DNA from: Methylocystis iwaonis
Lineage (GTDB): Bacteria; Pseudomonadota; Alphaproteobacteria; Rhizobiales; Beijerinckiaceae
Assembly: GCF_027925385.1 (NCBI RefSeq)
Contig: NZ_AP027142.1
Span: forward strand, 2,090,001 to 2,154,000
DNA: 64,000 bases
Direction: 5' to 3'
Within the stretch, counting starts at the first letter, position 1, and every line of letters begins with the position of its first letter. Shown here piece by piece: positions 16,252 to 24,709 of the stretch. The notes beneath the pieces were generated by a model, which saw only the letters and a program-made list of their open reading frames with translations, had not been told where the DNA came from and did not search any database. Both the position numbers and the translations under genes were made by a program.

Positions 16252-17472
16252 CTATAAACCTTCCTTTCGCCAGCTTTCCCAAAGCGCCACCGCCAGCGCC
16301 GCGATCAAGGCGCTCCACCCCCAGGCATAAGTTCCGGACGCATCGCGCAAGGCGCCGAAGGCCGGCGGCGCGAGCACGACGCAGATCTGGTTGATGGCCA
16401 TGGCGAGGCCGATCATGAAGCCGATCGCGCCCTTGGGCGCGGCTTCGCTGACCAGCGCGATCCAGGGCCCGTACCAGCCGAAGCCGAAGAAGCCGAGCCA
16501 GATCGCAAGCAGGGCGACCGCCCATAGAGGCGCGCCGGGGGCAAACAAATAGGCGGCGAGGCCCAGCATGATCGCGCCCATGCTGACGGCGAGCGGGAAG
16601 AAACGGCCGCGCGCGCTTCTGTCGCTCCAGAGGGCGAGAATGATGCGCGCAAACGCCCCGGCGAACTGCGCGGCGAACAACAGTTTCACGCCCGTTTCGA
16701 CGGGAATGTCGAAGCGGTCGCGAAGATCGAGCGGCAAATAGACGGTCACGCAGAATTGCACGCAGACGAGCGCCGCTCCGGGCAGAGCGATGCGCGGCAG
16801 GCGCGGCGCGATCTCCTCGATGCGCTCTCGCCAAAGGTTCTCGCCCCGCTTGCGCGCCGGCAAAGGGTCCGGCGGCGGGCGATACAGAAAGGCGAAAAAC
16901 AGCCCGCTTATCAGCGCGGCGCCGGCGCCAAGTTCAAAAGCGGCGCGCCACCCCTGCTGCGCGGCAACGACCGGCAGGATCAGGGCCGCGAGCGCCGCGC
17001 CCAGCGGCAGGCCCGCCTGACGAATCCCCATCGCGAGGCCGCGCGTATCGGACGCAAACCACGCCGCCACCACCTTGCCGCCGCCCGGTTGCACGGTGCA
17101 ATAGCCGATGCTCGCGACGACGAGCCAGGAGAGGATATCGAGATAGCTCTCGGCTTGCGCGGCTGCGAAGAGCGCCGCCGCGACCATCGCCGCGCCGAGC
17201 CCGACGATCAGCCTTTCGCTGAAGCGATCCAGCAGCAGGCCGGCGATCGGGAGCCCCACGATGGGCGTCGCCTGCGCGGCGGACATGGTGAGCCCCACCT
17301 GAGCCGCATCGAGGCCAAACGCCGCCTGCAGCGCAGGCCCCAGAGCGCCGAGCCCCTGCACGAGGAAACAGCCGCCGGTCTGGGCGAAGGTCGCCAGCGC
17401 CAGCACGAACCAGCGATAGGAAGACGGGCGTTTCGGGGTCGCGGCTGGTGGCAAAGCTGTCTCTTTGTTCAA
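16252..17472 (-). CDS. MFS transporter
   Basis: 406-aa major facilitator protein with about 12 transmembrane helices. Landmarks: PIVGLPIAGLLLDRFSERL (loop 2-3 signature with Asp-Arg), GGGKVVAAWF and RGLAMGIRQAGLPLG (helices 4-5), a central cytoplasmic loop with RKRGENLWRERI, then a second six-helix half ending in ALWESWRKEG. Such proteins move small metabolites or drugs with protons; the substrate cannot be inferred. It is divergent from the Ntn hydrolase gene. Confidence 0.88.
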   Translation of the reverse strand: MNKETALPPAATPKRPSSYRWFVLALATFAQTGGCFLVQGLGALGPALQAAFGLDAAQVGLTMSAAQATPIVGLPIAGLLLDRFSERLIVGLGAAMVAAALFAAAQAESYLDILSWLVVASIGYCTVQPGGGKVVAAWFASDTRGLAMGIRQAGLPLGAALAALILPVVAAQQGWRAAFELGAGAALISGLFFAFLYRPPPDPLPARKRGENLWRERIEEIAPRLPRIALPGAALVCVQFCVTVYLPLDLRDRFDIPVETGVKLLFAAQFAGAFARIILALWSDRSARGRFFPLAVSMGAIMLGLAAYLFAPGAPLWAVALLAIWLGFFGFGWYGPWIALVSEAAPKGAIGFMIGLAMAINQICVVLAPPAFGALRDASGTYAWGWSALIAALAVALWESWRKEGL

Positions 17473-17649
17473 GGGGCGCTAGCTTTATCGCACCGCCGAA
17501 GCCTGGGGATAGAAAATCCGCGGCAAGGCGTCGCGCTCGAAACGGCGGCATTTGCGGGCCATCGGCAACGGCTTGTTCATTCGGCGCGCCCAAAGTGGGA
17601 CGAGCTATTTTCCGACCGCCATTTTCGCCGACGAAAGAGCGCACGAGCC

Positions 17650-18738
17650 ATGCAAAGACGCGCATTCTTGACCTCGCTCATCTCCTTGCCTTTTACGCTG
17701 AAAGCGCAGGAGCTGCGCGCCTGCTCGCTGGCCTTTGTCAATGACCGCAAGCTGGCGAAGATCGTCGTTCGCTCGATGGACCTCCCTGTCGCTCTGCCGG
17801 AGCGGCCAAAATTCGTTGTTTTTCCACGCGGCCAGGCCCGCACGTCACAGGCGAGCGTGCTTCCCGGCGTGAAGGGCAAGATCGAAGGCGTCGGCCCGGA
17901 TACGATTGGCTGGACCTCCAAATATGGCTGCGCCGCGATCGTCTCCTTCGAAGGCGCCGCCTCGGACGGCCTCAATGAAATGGGCCTTGCGGCGCATATG
18001 CTGGTGCTGGACGAAAGCCGTCTCGAAGCCCCGGACAAGCGCCCGGTTCTGCCCGATACGCATTGGGCGCAATATGTTCTCGACAATTTCGCGACGGTGA
18101 ACGAGGTCGTCGACGCGCATAAGGAAGGCAAGTTCCGCGTCGCCGCCGCATGGGCGAGCGACCTCGGCCTGACGCAGCACCTGCCCACGCATCTTGCCGT
18201 GCAAGACCCCTCGGGCGACTCGGCGATCATCGAATATATCGACGGAAAGCTCGTCGTTCATCACGGCCCCGAATATCGCGTGATGACCAATGATCCGCCC
18301 TATGACCAGATGATCGAGCGCGTGAAGCAATATGCGCCCTTCGGCGGAGCCAAGCCGCTGCCGGGCGACGAGACGGCGGAGGATCGTTTCGTCCGGCTCG
18401 CCGCTTACTCGAAATATCTGCCCGATCCGAAGACTTACCGGGAGGCGGTCGCCGGCGCGCTGTCGCTGCTGCGCATCGCGCAAGTTCCCTTCCGCGATTC
18501 CGCCCGCGCGCCCGACAAGGGTTTCTGGGGCGCCTGCCAAACAAATTGGGTCACGGCCGCCGACGTCACCAACAAGGTTTATTTCGTCAGCAGCGCGACG
18601 GCGCCGAGCCTGTTTTGGCTCGATTTCAAGAGCGCCAATTTCAAGCCGAGCGCGCCAGTGCTTGCTCTCGATCTGCACGATCCGGCGATCGGCGGCGACG
18701 CACGGCGCTTCCTGCGGCGGTGGAAAGCGGCTGCGTGA
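17650..18738 (+). CDS. Choloylglycine hydrolase-family Ntn amidohydrolase, exported
   Basis: 362-aa member of the linear amide C-N hydrolase (Ntn, choloylglycine hydrolase/penicillin V acylase) family. The N-terminus MQRRAFLTSLISLPFTLKA resembles a Tat-type export signal, which leaves the nucleophile Cys in RACSLAFVN (residue about 27) exposed on cleavage. The family motif VVRSMDLPVALP follows, as do the oxyanion and substrate-pocket segments EYRVMTNDPPYDQ and FWGACQTNWVTAAD. Acyl-amide substrates such as conjugated bile acids, N-acyl-homoserine lactones or penicillin V are known for the family. The start was chosen at the ATG giving the signal peptide; the open frame extends upstream without coding character. 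Confidence 0.88.
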   Translation: MQRRAFLTSLISLPFTLKAQELRACSLAFVNDRKLAKIVVRSMDLPVALPERPKFVVFPRGQARTSQASVLPGVKGKIEGVGPDTIGWTSKYGCAAIVSFEGAASDGLNEMGLAAHMLVLDESRLEAPDKRPVLPDTHWAQYVLDNFATVNEVVDAHKEGKFRVAAAWASDLGLTQHLPTHLAVQDPSGDSAIIEYIDGKLVVHHGPEYRVMTNDPPYDQMIERVKQYAPFGGAKPLPGDETAEDRFVRLAAYSKYLPDPKTYREAVAGALSLLRIAQVPFRDSARAPDKGFWGACQTNWVTAADVTNKVYFVSSATAPSLFWLDFKSANFKPSAPVLALDLHDPAIGGDARRFLRRWKAAA

Positions 18739-18799
18739 AGGGCTTTTGGCGCCGCTCGGCTAAGGATGTGTAACTGGGCAATATTCTCATCACTCAAAC

Positions 18800-18943
18800 G
18801 ACCCCCACCCTTGATCCCTCCCCGCAAGGGGGAGGGAGGCGGCTCGCGCCCAAATTTGTCAGCGTTGCTTGCCGGTGATCCCTAGCGGCGCCGCTTTTCT
18901 CCCTCCCCCCACGGAGTGGCGGGGAGGGATCAAGGGTGGGGGG
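18800..18943. repeat. R6 long inverted repeat with 25-base arms
   Basis: Left arm ACCCCCACCCTTGATCCCTC (18800 onward) faces right arm GAGGGATCAAGGGTGGGGG (ends at 18943) with about 95 bases between. The arms are nearly perfectly complementary. The same style of C-run/G-run palindrome occurs at 51118-51236. Confidence 0.75.
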
Positions 18944-19711
18944 CGATTCAGCTTCCCAAACGCCTCCGCAGAACTGCCCAGCGCCAAATTCCCCGCCGCC
19001 GTTTCCGACGCGAGCGATCCAGGAAGCCGGGACGCCCCGGCCCCGTTCGGCCGGTAGCGTGAAAGAATAAGCGCATCGGAACCAAGGGCGTCCCGGCTGC
19101 GGTCTTTATTCGCGCGCACCTTTCCGAGCCGAAGTAGCGCCATCTAAGTGGCGGTTCCTCCGTCCGGCACGACCGCCAGACGGCGGCCGCTTCTTTCCCA
19201 AAGGCTTTGCAGTCTTTGGGCGCGTCGCAAGGGCCTCGACATGCGTCGCCTCCGGCCCGCCGGCGCTTTCCCTTTCGGTACTCGGGCCGCGTGTTGCGGG
19301 CGCGGATATTCTGCCCAGCCTTTGCGTGACTTGCATCACGCAATCTCCCCACGAAGGAGAGACCCGGCGGGCGGCGCCGGAGTCCCGCACGGAACGAGGG
19401 TCGCGTCCCGCGCTTAACCGACCCCGCCGGCGCCGCCGACCCTGACGACGCCCCTGCAAGTTGGCGAGGCCAGGGAAGGATAATGGAGGTTTTGGGGGTG
19501 GGGATAAATTGGGGAGCAAATTTCTCGATGAAGGCCGCGCTCTGCTCCTCTCCCCGCAAGCGACGCTTGCGGGGAGAGGAGCCGGCGGGCGGTCCAGCCC
19601 TGATAGAACGGTGACAGAGCAGCCCGGAAAGAAGGGTGACAGTTTGAAGGCGAGGACAACTAAAGAATGACCGCGATCCGGGGGACAGCAGAAGCCTAGA
19701 GGCGCCGCGGC

Positions 19712-19739
19712 TTGCCCTTCCCTTCCCGGCCCTTATAGT
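19712..19739 (+). promoter_or_regulatory. Candidate hemC promoter
   Basis: TTGCCC (19712-19717) and TATAGT (19734-19739) are separated by 16 bases and lie 30 bases before the hemC ATG. Both hexamers fit a sigma-70-type promoter. This is inferred from spacing only. Confidence 0.4.
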
Positions 19740-19768
19740 CCCGCGCAACTCTCACGCTGGGAAACCTC

Positions 19769-20695
19769 ATGACGATCAAGAGCCTTCGCATCGGCACGCG
19801 CGGCAGCCCGCTGGCGCTCGCGCAGACCCATATGGTTCGCGCCCTCCTCGCCGAGGCGCATGGCGTGAGCGAGGAGCATTTTCCCGTCGAGATCATCAAG
19901 ACGACCGGCGACCAGATTCAAGACCGGTCTCTCGCCGATTCCGGCGGCAAGGGGCTCTTCACCAAGGAGCTCGATCTCGCGCTGATCGGCGGCGCCATCG
20001 ACCTCGCCGTGCACAGCTCGAAGGACCTCCCCACGCATCTGCCGGCGGAGATCATCATCGCCGGCTATCTGCCGCGCGAGGATGTGCGGGACGCCTGGAT
20101 CGGCCGCGACGGCATGACGATCGACGCCCTGCCCCCGGGCGCTGTTGTCGGCACCGCCTCGCTGCGCCGCGCCGCGCAGGTGAAGCGCCGCCGCCCCGAT
20201 CTGCAGACTACGCTGTTGCGCGGCAATGTTCATACGCGGCTCGGCAAGGTGGAGAGCGGCGAGATCGACGCCACGCTTCTGGCGCTCGCCGGGTTGAAGC
20301 GGCTCGGCCTCGCCGATCGCGCGACGGCGCTGTTGCCGCTCGCGGATTTTCCGCCGGCCGTCGGACAAGGCGCGATCGGCATAACGGCCCGCGCCGGCGA
20401 CGCCGAGACGCGCGCGGCGCTCGCCCCGCTGCTCGACGCGGCGACGGCCCTCGCGCTCGCCGCCGAGCGCGCCTTTCTTTCCGCGCTCGACGGCTCCTGC
20501 CGCACCCCGATCGCCGGCCATGCGACGGTCTCGGGCGACGAGCTCTCCTTCTATGGCGAGGTGTTGAAAGCGGATGGCAGCCAAGTGTGGATGACGCGCC
20601 GCAAGGGCCGCGCGATCGACGCGGCGATGATCGGCGCCGACGCGGGCAATGAGATCGTGCTGAAGCTGCCGCATGGCGTCGCGGGGCTGATGTGA
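19769..20695 (+). CDS. hemC: Hydroxymethylbilane synthase (porphobilinogen deaminase)
   Basis: Joins four porphobilinogens into hydroxymethylbilane, 308 aa. Visible: IGTRGSPLALAQ at the N-terminus, the dipyrromethane pocket VHSSKDLPT, TASLRRAAQ and LLRGNVHTRL, and the cofactor cysteine in DGSCRTPIAGHA (about residue 248). The length is normal. It overlaps hemD by 4 bases. It opens the haem/siroheme block, since cysG follows 3 kb downstream on the other strand. Confidence 0.98.
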   Translation: MTIKSLRIGTRGSPLALAQTHMVRALLAEAHGVSEEHFPVEIIKTTGDQIQDRSLADSGGKGLFTKELDLALIGGAIDLAVHSSKDLPTHLPAEIIIAGYLPREDVRDAWIGRDGMTIDALPPGAVVGTASLRRAAQVKRRRPDLQTTLLRGNVHTRLGKVESGEIDATLLALAGLKRLGLADRATALLPLADFPPAVGQGAIGITARAGDAETRAALAPLLDAATALALAAERAFLSALDGSCRTPIAGHATVSGDELSFYGEVLKADGSQVWMTRRKGRAIDAAMIGADAGNEIVLKLPHGVAGLM

Positions 20696-21396
20696 GGCGC
20701 GCCCTTGTCTTACGTGCAGCGGAAGATGCTTTACGTACAGCGGAAAAACTAAATTCATTAGGGTTTACGTCAGTCGTATCACCCGTGCTGGAGGTTGGCG
20801 CGACCGGGGCGCGCGTTCCGCCGGGCGCTTATGACGCCGTGCTGGCGTCGAGCGCCAAGGGGATCGACTGCGCTGGAACGGATGCGGAACCTTATAAGGC
20901 CCTGCCTCTGCACGCCGTCGGCGCCAAGACCGCTAAGACCGCATTAGAGCGCGGCTGGCGCCCGGACATCGTTGCCGGAAAGGCCGAGGCCATCCTGCCG
21001 CTGTTGCTTGCCCGCTACCCTGCCCCGGCCCATTTCCTATACCTCGCCGGGCGGGATCGGCAGCCGGCGCTGGAGGCCGGCCTGCGCTGCGCCGGCCATG
21101 CCGTCACAGCCGTCGACGTCTATGAGGCGCGGGCGGCCGAGGCCCTCTCCGACGAAGCGCGCGCGGCGCTGGCGGCCGGGGAGATCGACATCATCCTCCA
21201 CTACTCTCGACGCAGCGCGGAGATATTTTTGCGGCTCGCCTCGGCTGCAGGGTTGGCGGCTCAGCTCCGGCGGATGGCTCATGTCGCGCTATCGCAGGAC
21301 GTCGCGGCTCCACTGAAAGCGGCCGGGCTCTCAGTTTCCTGCGTTGAAGCGCCTGATGAAGCGCATTTGCTGAAGGCTGCGGCCGCGATTTTGTGA
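20692..21396 (+). CDS. hemD: Uroporphyrinogen-III synthase
   Basis: Closes and inverts ring D to make uroporphyrinogen III. 234 aa with the low sequence conservation typical of HemD. Recognisable parts: N-terminal MRRALVLRAAEDALRTAEKL, VLASSAKGI, HAVGAKTAKTA, FLYLAGRDR, and the C-terminal domain AVDVYEARAAEAL and ILHYSRRSAEIFL. The 4-base overlap with hemC and the position support the call. The codons around 20700-20760 are slightly AT-richer than the neighbours. Confidence 0.93.
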   Translation: MRRALVLRAAEDALRTAEKLNSLGFTSVVSPVLEVGATGARVPPGAYDAVLASSAKGIDCAGTDAEPYKALPLHAVGAKTAKTALERGWRPDIVAGKAEAILPLLLARYPAPAHFLYLAGRDRQPALEAGLRCAGHAVTAVDVYEARAAEALSDEARAALAAGEIDIILHYSRRSAEIFLRLASAAGLAAQLRRMAHVALSQDVAAPLKAAGLSVSCVEAPDEAHLLKAAAAIL

Positions 21397-21514
21397 CGGC
21401 TCGGGGCTGGAGCGTTCTGGCCGGGCAATGCTCGCCTTTCGCGCCCGCCTGTGCTAACCCCTGCGTCTCCCCTTCGGGGACAAGAAAAATCGGAAACGCA
21501 AGGGTCGCGCGAGC

Positions 21515-22297
21515 ATGTCGGATATTTTCCACGAGGTCGACGAAGACGTCCGCCGGGACAAAGCCGCCGAATTTTGGCGCCGCTATCAGACGCCGATTTT
21601 CGTCGGAGCTTTTCTGATCGTCGCCGCGACCGGCGCCTGGAGCTATTATCAGGATAAGCGCCTCAAGGCCGCCGAGGAGGCCAACGCCCGCTATGTCGCC
21701 GCCGTGGCGCTGGCCGACGAGGGCAAGAACGCCGAGGCCGCCGCCGCTTTCGACGCCATCGCCAAGGACGGTCCCAAGGGCTACGCCGCCCTCGCCCGCA
21801 TCCGCGCCGCCGAGGCGCGTCCCGATAAGGCGCAGGCGCTCAGCGAATTGAGCGCGATCGGCGAAGACCCCAACGTCGATAAGCTGACGCAGGAAATCGC
21901 CATGCTGCGCGCGGCGCTGATCGTGCTCGAGGGCGACGACCGCGAGAAGCTCGAGCGCACGCTCGGCCCGCTGATGCTCTCGACAGGCGCCTTCCGCTTC
22001 TCCGCTCAGGAATGGAACGGCCTCGACGCGCTGTTCAATGACGACTACGACGAGGCCGAGCGCGTCTTCGAGCAGGTGCTCAACGACCGCGACGCCCCGC
22101 AATCCATGCGCCAGCGCGCCTCCGCCTATAAGGGCCTGCTGCACGCCAAGCGCGGCCCCAAGCCCGCGCCTGCGGCGGCGACCTCCGGCGGCGCGACGAG
22201 CGGCGGCAAGATCGACGTCGTTCCGGTGATCGAGCCGGAGTCCGGCGGCGCCATGCCGGCGGGGTCCGCGCCGATCGAGACCGCGCCCGGGAAGTAA
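21515..22297 (+). CDS. YfgM-like membrane-anchored TPR protein
   Basis: 260 aa. A cytoplasmic N-terminus (MSDIFHEVDEDVRRDKAAEF) precedes one transmembrane helix (about residues 28-46, TPIFVGAFLIVAATGAWSYY), then a periplasmic TPR region (about 50-200, repeats such as NARYVAAVALADEGKNAEAA) and a Pro/Ala/Gly-rich tail. The arrangement matches YfgM/DUF2133, an ancillary SecYEG/chaperone-network protein. Its usual neighbour bamB is not here. It begins 119 bases after hemD. The role in this organism is inferred from the family. Confidence 0.82.
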   Translation: MSDIFHEVDEDVRRDKAAEFWRRYQTPIFVGAFLIVAATGAWSYYQDKRLKAAEEANARYVAAVALADEGKNAEAAAAFDAIAKDGPKGYAALARIRAAEARPDKAQALSELSAIGEDPNVDKLTQEIAMLRAALIVLEGDDREKLERTLGPLMLSTGAFRFSAQEWNGLDALFNDDYDEAERVFEQVLNDRDAPQSMRQRASAYKGLLHAKRGPKPAPAAATSGGATSGGKIDVVPVIEPESGGAMPAGSAPIETAPGK

Positions 22298-22370
22298 AGG
22301 CGGCGCGGCTTCCTTGAGGAAGCCGCGTGATAGCGCCCCCGAGTTGTTGAACACCCCCCGCATTGAGGAT

Positions 22371-22496
22371 TGTCATTCCCGGCGGGCTGAAGCCCGACCG
22401 GGAATCCAGAGCCGCAAATACGCTGGTTTTGCTCTGGATTCCCGATCGCGCGCTGCGCGAGCGTCGGGAATGACATCGAACCGCTCAAGCGGATCC
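22371..22496 (-). repeat. R2 palindromic repeat, minus orientation
   Basis: Arms GTCATTCCCGGCGGGCTGAA and GCGCGAGCGTCGGGAATGAC with the central GGGAATCCAGAGC and GCTCTGGATTCCC. The flank ATCGAACCGCTCAAGCGGA is the inverse of the R2 left tail, which fixes the orientation. Confidence 0.82.
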
Positions 22497-22600
22497 TCTT
22501 ACTACCCCGCCCGCTGCTTCTGACAGACGGGCGTCTTAAAAGACGCCCGATGGCTGGGCCACCCTTCTCCACCTGCACACACTTTTGGTCACCGGCCTTG

Positions 22601-22646
22601 TCGTCATGGCCGGGCTTGTCCCGGCCATCCACGCCGGGCCAATGAC
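22601..22646. repeat. R4 repeat, copy 1
   Basis: Palindromic unit GTCATGGCCGGGCTTGTCCC then GGCCATCCACGCC. A second copy in inverted orientation lies at 22752-22788, and a diverged copy at 55030-55070. Translated in a chance frame, this unit gives the GVDGRDKPGHDG-like peptide familiar from alphaproteobacterial intergenic repeats. Confidence 0.75.
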
Positions 22647-22751
22647 AGCTTAAGCAGGGCATGATCGACATGTTTGTGGAACGCGGAGCATCGCAAGCCC
22701 TGCGCGGCCTTCGTCCATAGCGATCACGCTTCCGCGTAGGCTGTGCCCCTC

Positions 22752-22788
22752 GGCGTGGATGGCCGGGACAAGCCCGGCCATGACGGGC
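22752..22788. repeat. R4 repeat, copy 2, inverted relative to copy 1
   Basis: GGCGTGGATGGCCGGGACAA followed by GCCCGGCCATGAC, the reverse complement of copy 1. The pair flanks about 105 bases of otherwise unexplained sequence. Confidence 0.72.
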
Positions 22789-22846
22789 TGCGGGTGTTCG
22801 AACATATGTTCTATTTTACAAATGTTCGAACATTCCCTCGCCCGCC

Positions 22847-24256
22847 TCAATTCTCCACTAGCGCCCAGCCGATCAGGACCATCACCGGGCCGACGATCGC
22901 TTCACGCGCAACCTTCTCGGGAAGATCGCTGATCGTCCCTTTGATGATGCGCTCGTCAGGGGTCGAGGCGCGTTCGATGAGGAAGGCGGGGGTGTCATGC
23001 GCCATGCCCTCCTCGAGCAAGCGGCGCGACAATTCGGGCAAAGTGCGGTTACCCATATAGACCGCCGTCGTCGCGCGGCGATCGGCGAGCGCGCCCCAGT
23101 CGAAGTCCTCGGGGAATTCGCCGTCCTTCGTATGGGCGGTGATGAATTGCACGCGCCGCACGGTCTCGCGGCTCGTCAGCGACGCGCCGAGCGCGGCGGC
23201 TCCGGCAAAGGCGGCCGTCACGCCGGGCACGATTTCGATCTCGAAGCCCGCCGCGCGCAGCGCCGCGATCTCCTCATTGGCGCGGCCGAAGATCAGCGGA
23301 TCGCCGCCCTTGAGGCGCACGACATTCTTGCCGGCGCGCGCGAGCTCGACGAGGAGCGCGGTGATCTCCTCTTGTCGCACGGAAGGCTTGTAGCCGCGTT
23401 TCCCGACATTGATGCGCGTCGCCTCGCGGCGGGCGAAATCGAGAATGCCTGCTGGCACAAGATCGTCGAAGAGGACGACATCGGCGCCGGCCAGCGCGCG
23501 CATGCCCTTGAGGGTGATGAGCTCCGGATCGCCCGGCCCCGCGCCGACGAGCGTCACCCGCCCATGCGCCGCCGCGTCGCCGGCTTCGCGCGCCTGCGCC
23601 AGCAGCGCGTCGCAATCGCGCGTCGTGGGCTGGCGCTCGACGTCGCGGAAAGCCAGCCGCGTGAACCGGCGCCAGAAATCGCGCCGCGCCAGAAAGTCGA
23701 GGCCGGAAGAAAGGATTTGCGGCCGCCATTCCTGCGCCGCCTTGGCCCAGGCGGAAAAGCTCGACGGCACGAGGGCCTCGATGCGGCCGCGCATGGCCTG
23801 GGCGAAAACCGGCGAAGCGCCGCCGGTCGAGACGCCGATAACGAGCGGCGAGCGATTGACGATGGCGCCCATGATGAAGTCGCTCATCGCCGGCCGGTCG
23901 GCCAGATTGAGCGGCACATGAGCGGCGTCGGCGGATTTGCGCGCGGCGTCGGCCTCCGCATCGTCGAAGGTCGAGCCGAGCGCGAGCGCCGCGCCGTCGA
24001 AATCCGCCGGCCCGGCCGCGCGCTCGTGAAGCGTGACGTTTTGCCGGACGGCGACGATCTCCCGCAGCTTATCGGAGGGGTCGGCGGCGTAGACATCGAC
24101 CCGCGCGCCGGACGCGGCGGCGAGATCGACCTTCCAGGCCGCGCCCTCCCCGCCCCCGATGACGACGACGCGCTTGCCGGCGAGCGGATAAAACACGGGC
24201 AGGGCTTCGAGGGGCTGCATGAGGTCGGAGGAGATTTCGTCGGGTTTGCGCGTCAC
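22847..24256 (-). CDS. cysG: Siroheme synthase CysG (trifunctional)
   Basis: 469 aa. The N-terminal precorrin-2 dehydrogenase/ferrochelatase domain (about residues 15-225) has KRVVVIGGGEGAAWKVDLAA for NAD binding and GVSTGGASPVFAQAMR. The C-terminal uroporphyrinogen-III methyltransferase domain (about 232-469) has VTLVGAGPGDPELITLKG, VRLKGGDPLIFGRA and VPGVTAAFAGAAALG. The product, siroheme, serves sulfite/nitrite reductases. The start may be 24256 or the later ATG at 24220 (MQPLEALPVF), from which the first strand follows more closely. It shares its precursor with hemC/hemD nearby. Confidence 0.95.
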   Translation of the reverse strand: MTRKPDEISSDLMQPLEALPVFYPLAGKRVVVIGGGEGAAWKVDLAAASGARVDVYAADPSDKLREIVAVRQNVTLHERAAGPADFDGAALALGSTFDDAEADAARKSADAAHVPLNLADRPAMSDFIMGAIVNRSPLVIGVSTGGASPVFAQAMRGRIEALVPSSFSAWAKAAQEWRPQILSSGLDFLARRDFWRRFTRLAFRDVERQPTTRDCDALLAQAREAGDAAAHGRVTLVGAGPGDPELITLKGMRALAGADVVLFDDLVPAGILDFARREATRINVGKRGYKPSVRQEEITALLVELARAGKNVVRLKGGDPLIFGRANEEIAALRAAGFEIEIVPGVTAAFAGAAALGASLTSRETVRRVQFITAHTKDGEFPEDFDWGALADRRATTAVYMGNRTLPELSRRLLEEGMAHDTPAFLIERASTPDERIIKGTISDLPEKVAREAIVGPVMVLIGWALVEN

Positions 24257-24440
24257 GTCGGGCCTGTTCCGGGCGAGGGGAATCGGGCAGGCGAGCGTCG
24301 GTTAGAACGCCGCCTACTCGGCCCGATGACGCATAGCCGATCCGCCCGTGCTGAGAAAGCGCTGCCGGGGCGAGCGGCCCGATAGTGGGAAAGCTATGCG
24401 CGAAGTCTTGCCTTGCGGGCCAGGGTTATCCCGCCGCGTG

Positions 24441-24690
24441 TTATTCCCGACGCTCGCGAAGCGAGTGATACCGTTTCCGTTTGAACAGCTCGGATTGCCA
24501 TTTGAATCCAGAGCCACAAGAGCGCTCGTTTTGCCCAGCGCCCGTCATTGCGAGCGAAGCGAAGCAATCCAGGGCGGCGATACGGCTCTGGATTGCTTCG
24601 TCGCTACGCTCCTCGCAATGACGGCGGTGATGCCTTGTTTATCCGAACGGCGCGAGCGTCGGGAATGACGGCGCCAACCGCTCAAACGTC
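24441..24690 (-). repeat. Composite nested repeat (R1 inside R2), minus orientation
   Basis: Read on the minus strand: left tail GTTTGAGCGGTTGGCGCCGT, R2 left arm CATTCCCGACGCTCGC, junction GCCGTTCGGATAAACAAGG, a full R1 hairpin (GTCATTGCGAGGAGCG to CTCGCAATGACGG), then R2 interior GAGCGCTCTTGTGGCTCTGG and the right tail GTTCAAACGGAAACGGTAT. The junctions match the composite at 30352-30616. It lies between convergent cysG and the TonB receptor 3' end. Confidence 0.85.
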
Positions 24691-24709
24691 GACGATCAAT
24701 CTTCGCCGG

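Larger units (their letters stand above)
18739..19768. other. Gene-poor kilobase before hemC
   Basis: 1.03 kb without a credible coding gene; the open frames are Pro/Arg/Ser-rich artefacts. It holds a long inverted repeat (18800-18943), a smaller two-stem structure (19025-19098) and the likely hemC promoter (19712-19739). Confidence 0.6.
22298..22846. other. Repeat-filled intergenic region between TPR gene and cysG
   Basis: About 550 bases without a gene, containing an R2 repeat (22371-22496) and two R4 elements in opposite orientation (22601-22646 and 22752-22788). Confidence 0.7.

Noticed and set aside
16756..17649. Long open frame upstream of the Ntn hydrolase start, which would make a 660-aa protein.
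   Set aside because: It lies opposite the MFS gene, is Arg-rich and has no domain; the signal peptide at 17650 fixes the real start.
18948..19748. 266-aa open frame on the minus strand.
   Set aside because: Ser/Arg/Pro-rich with no domain, spans repeat sequences; a chance frame.
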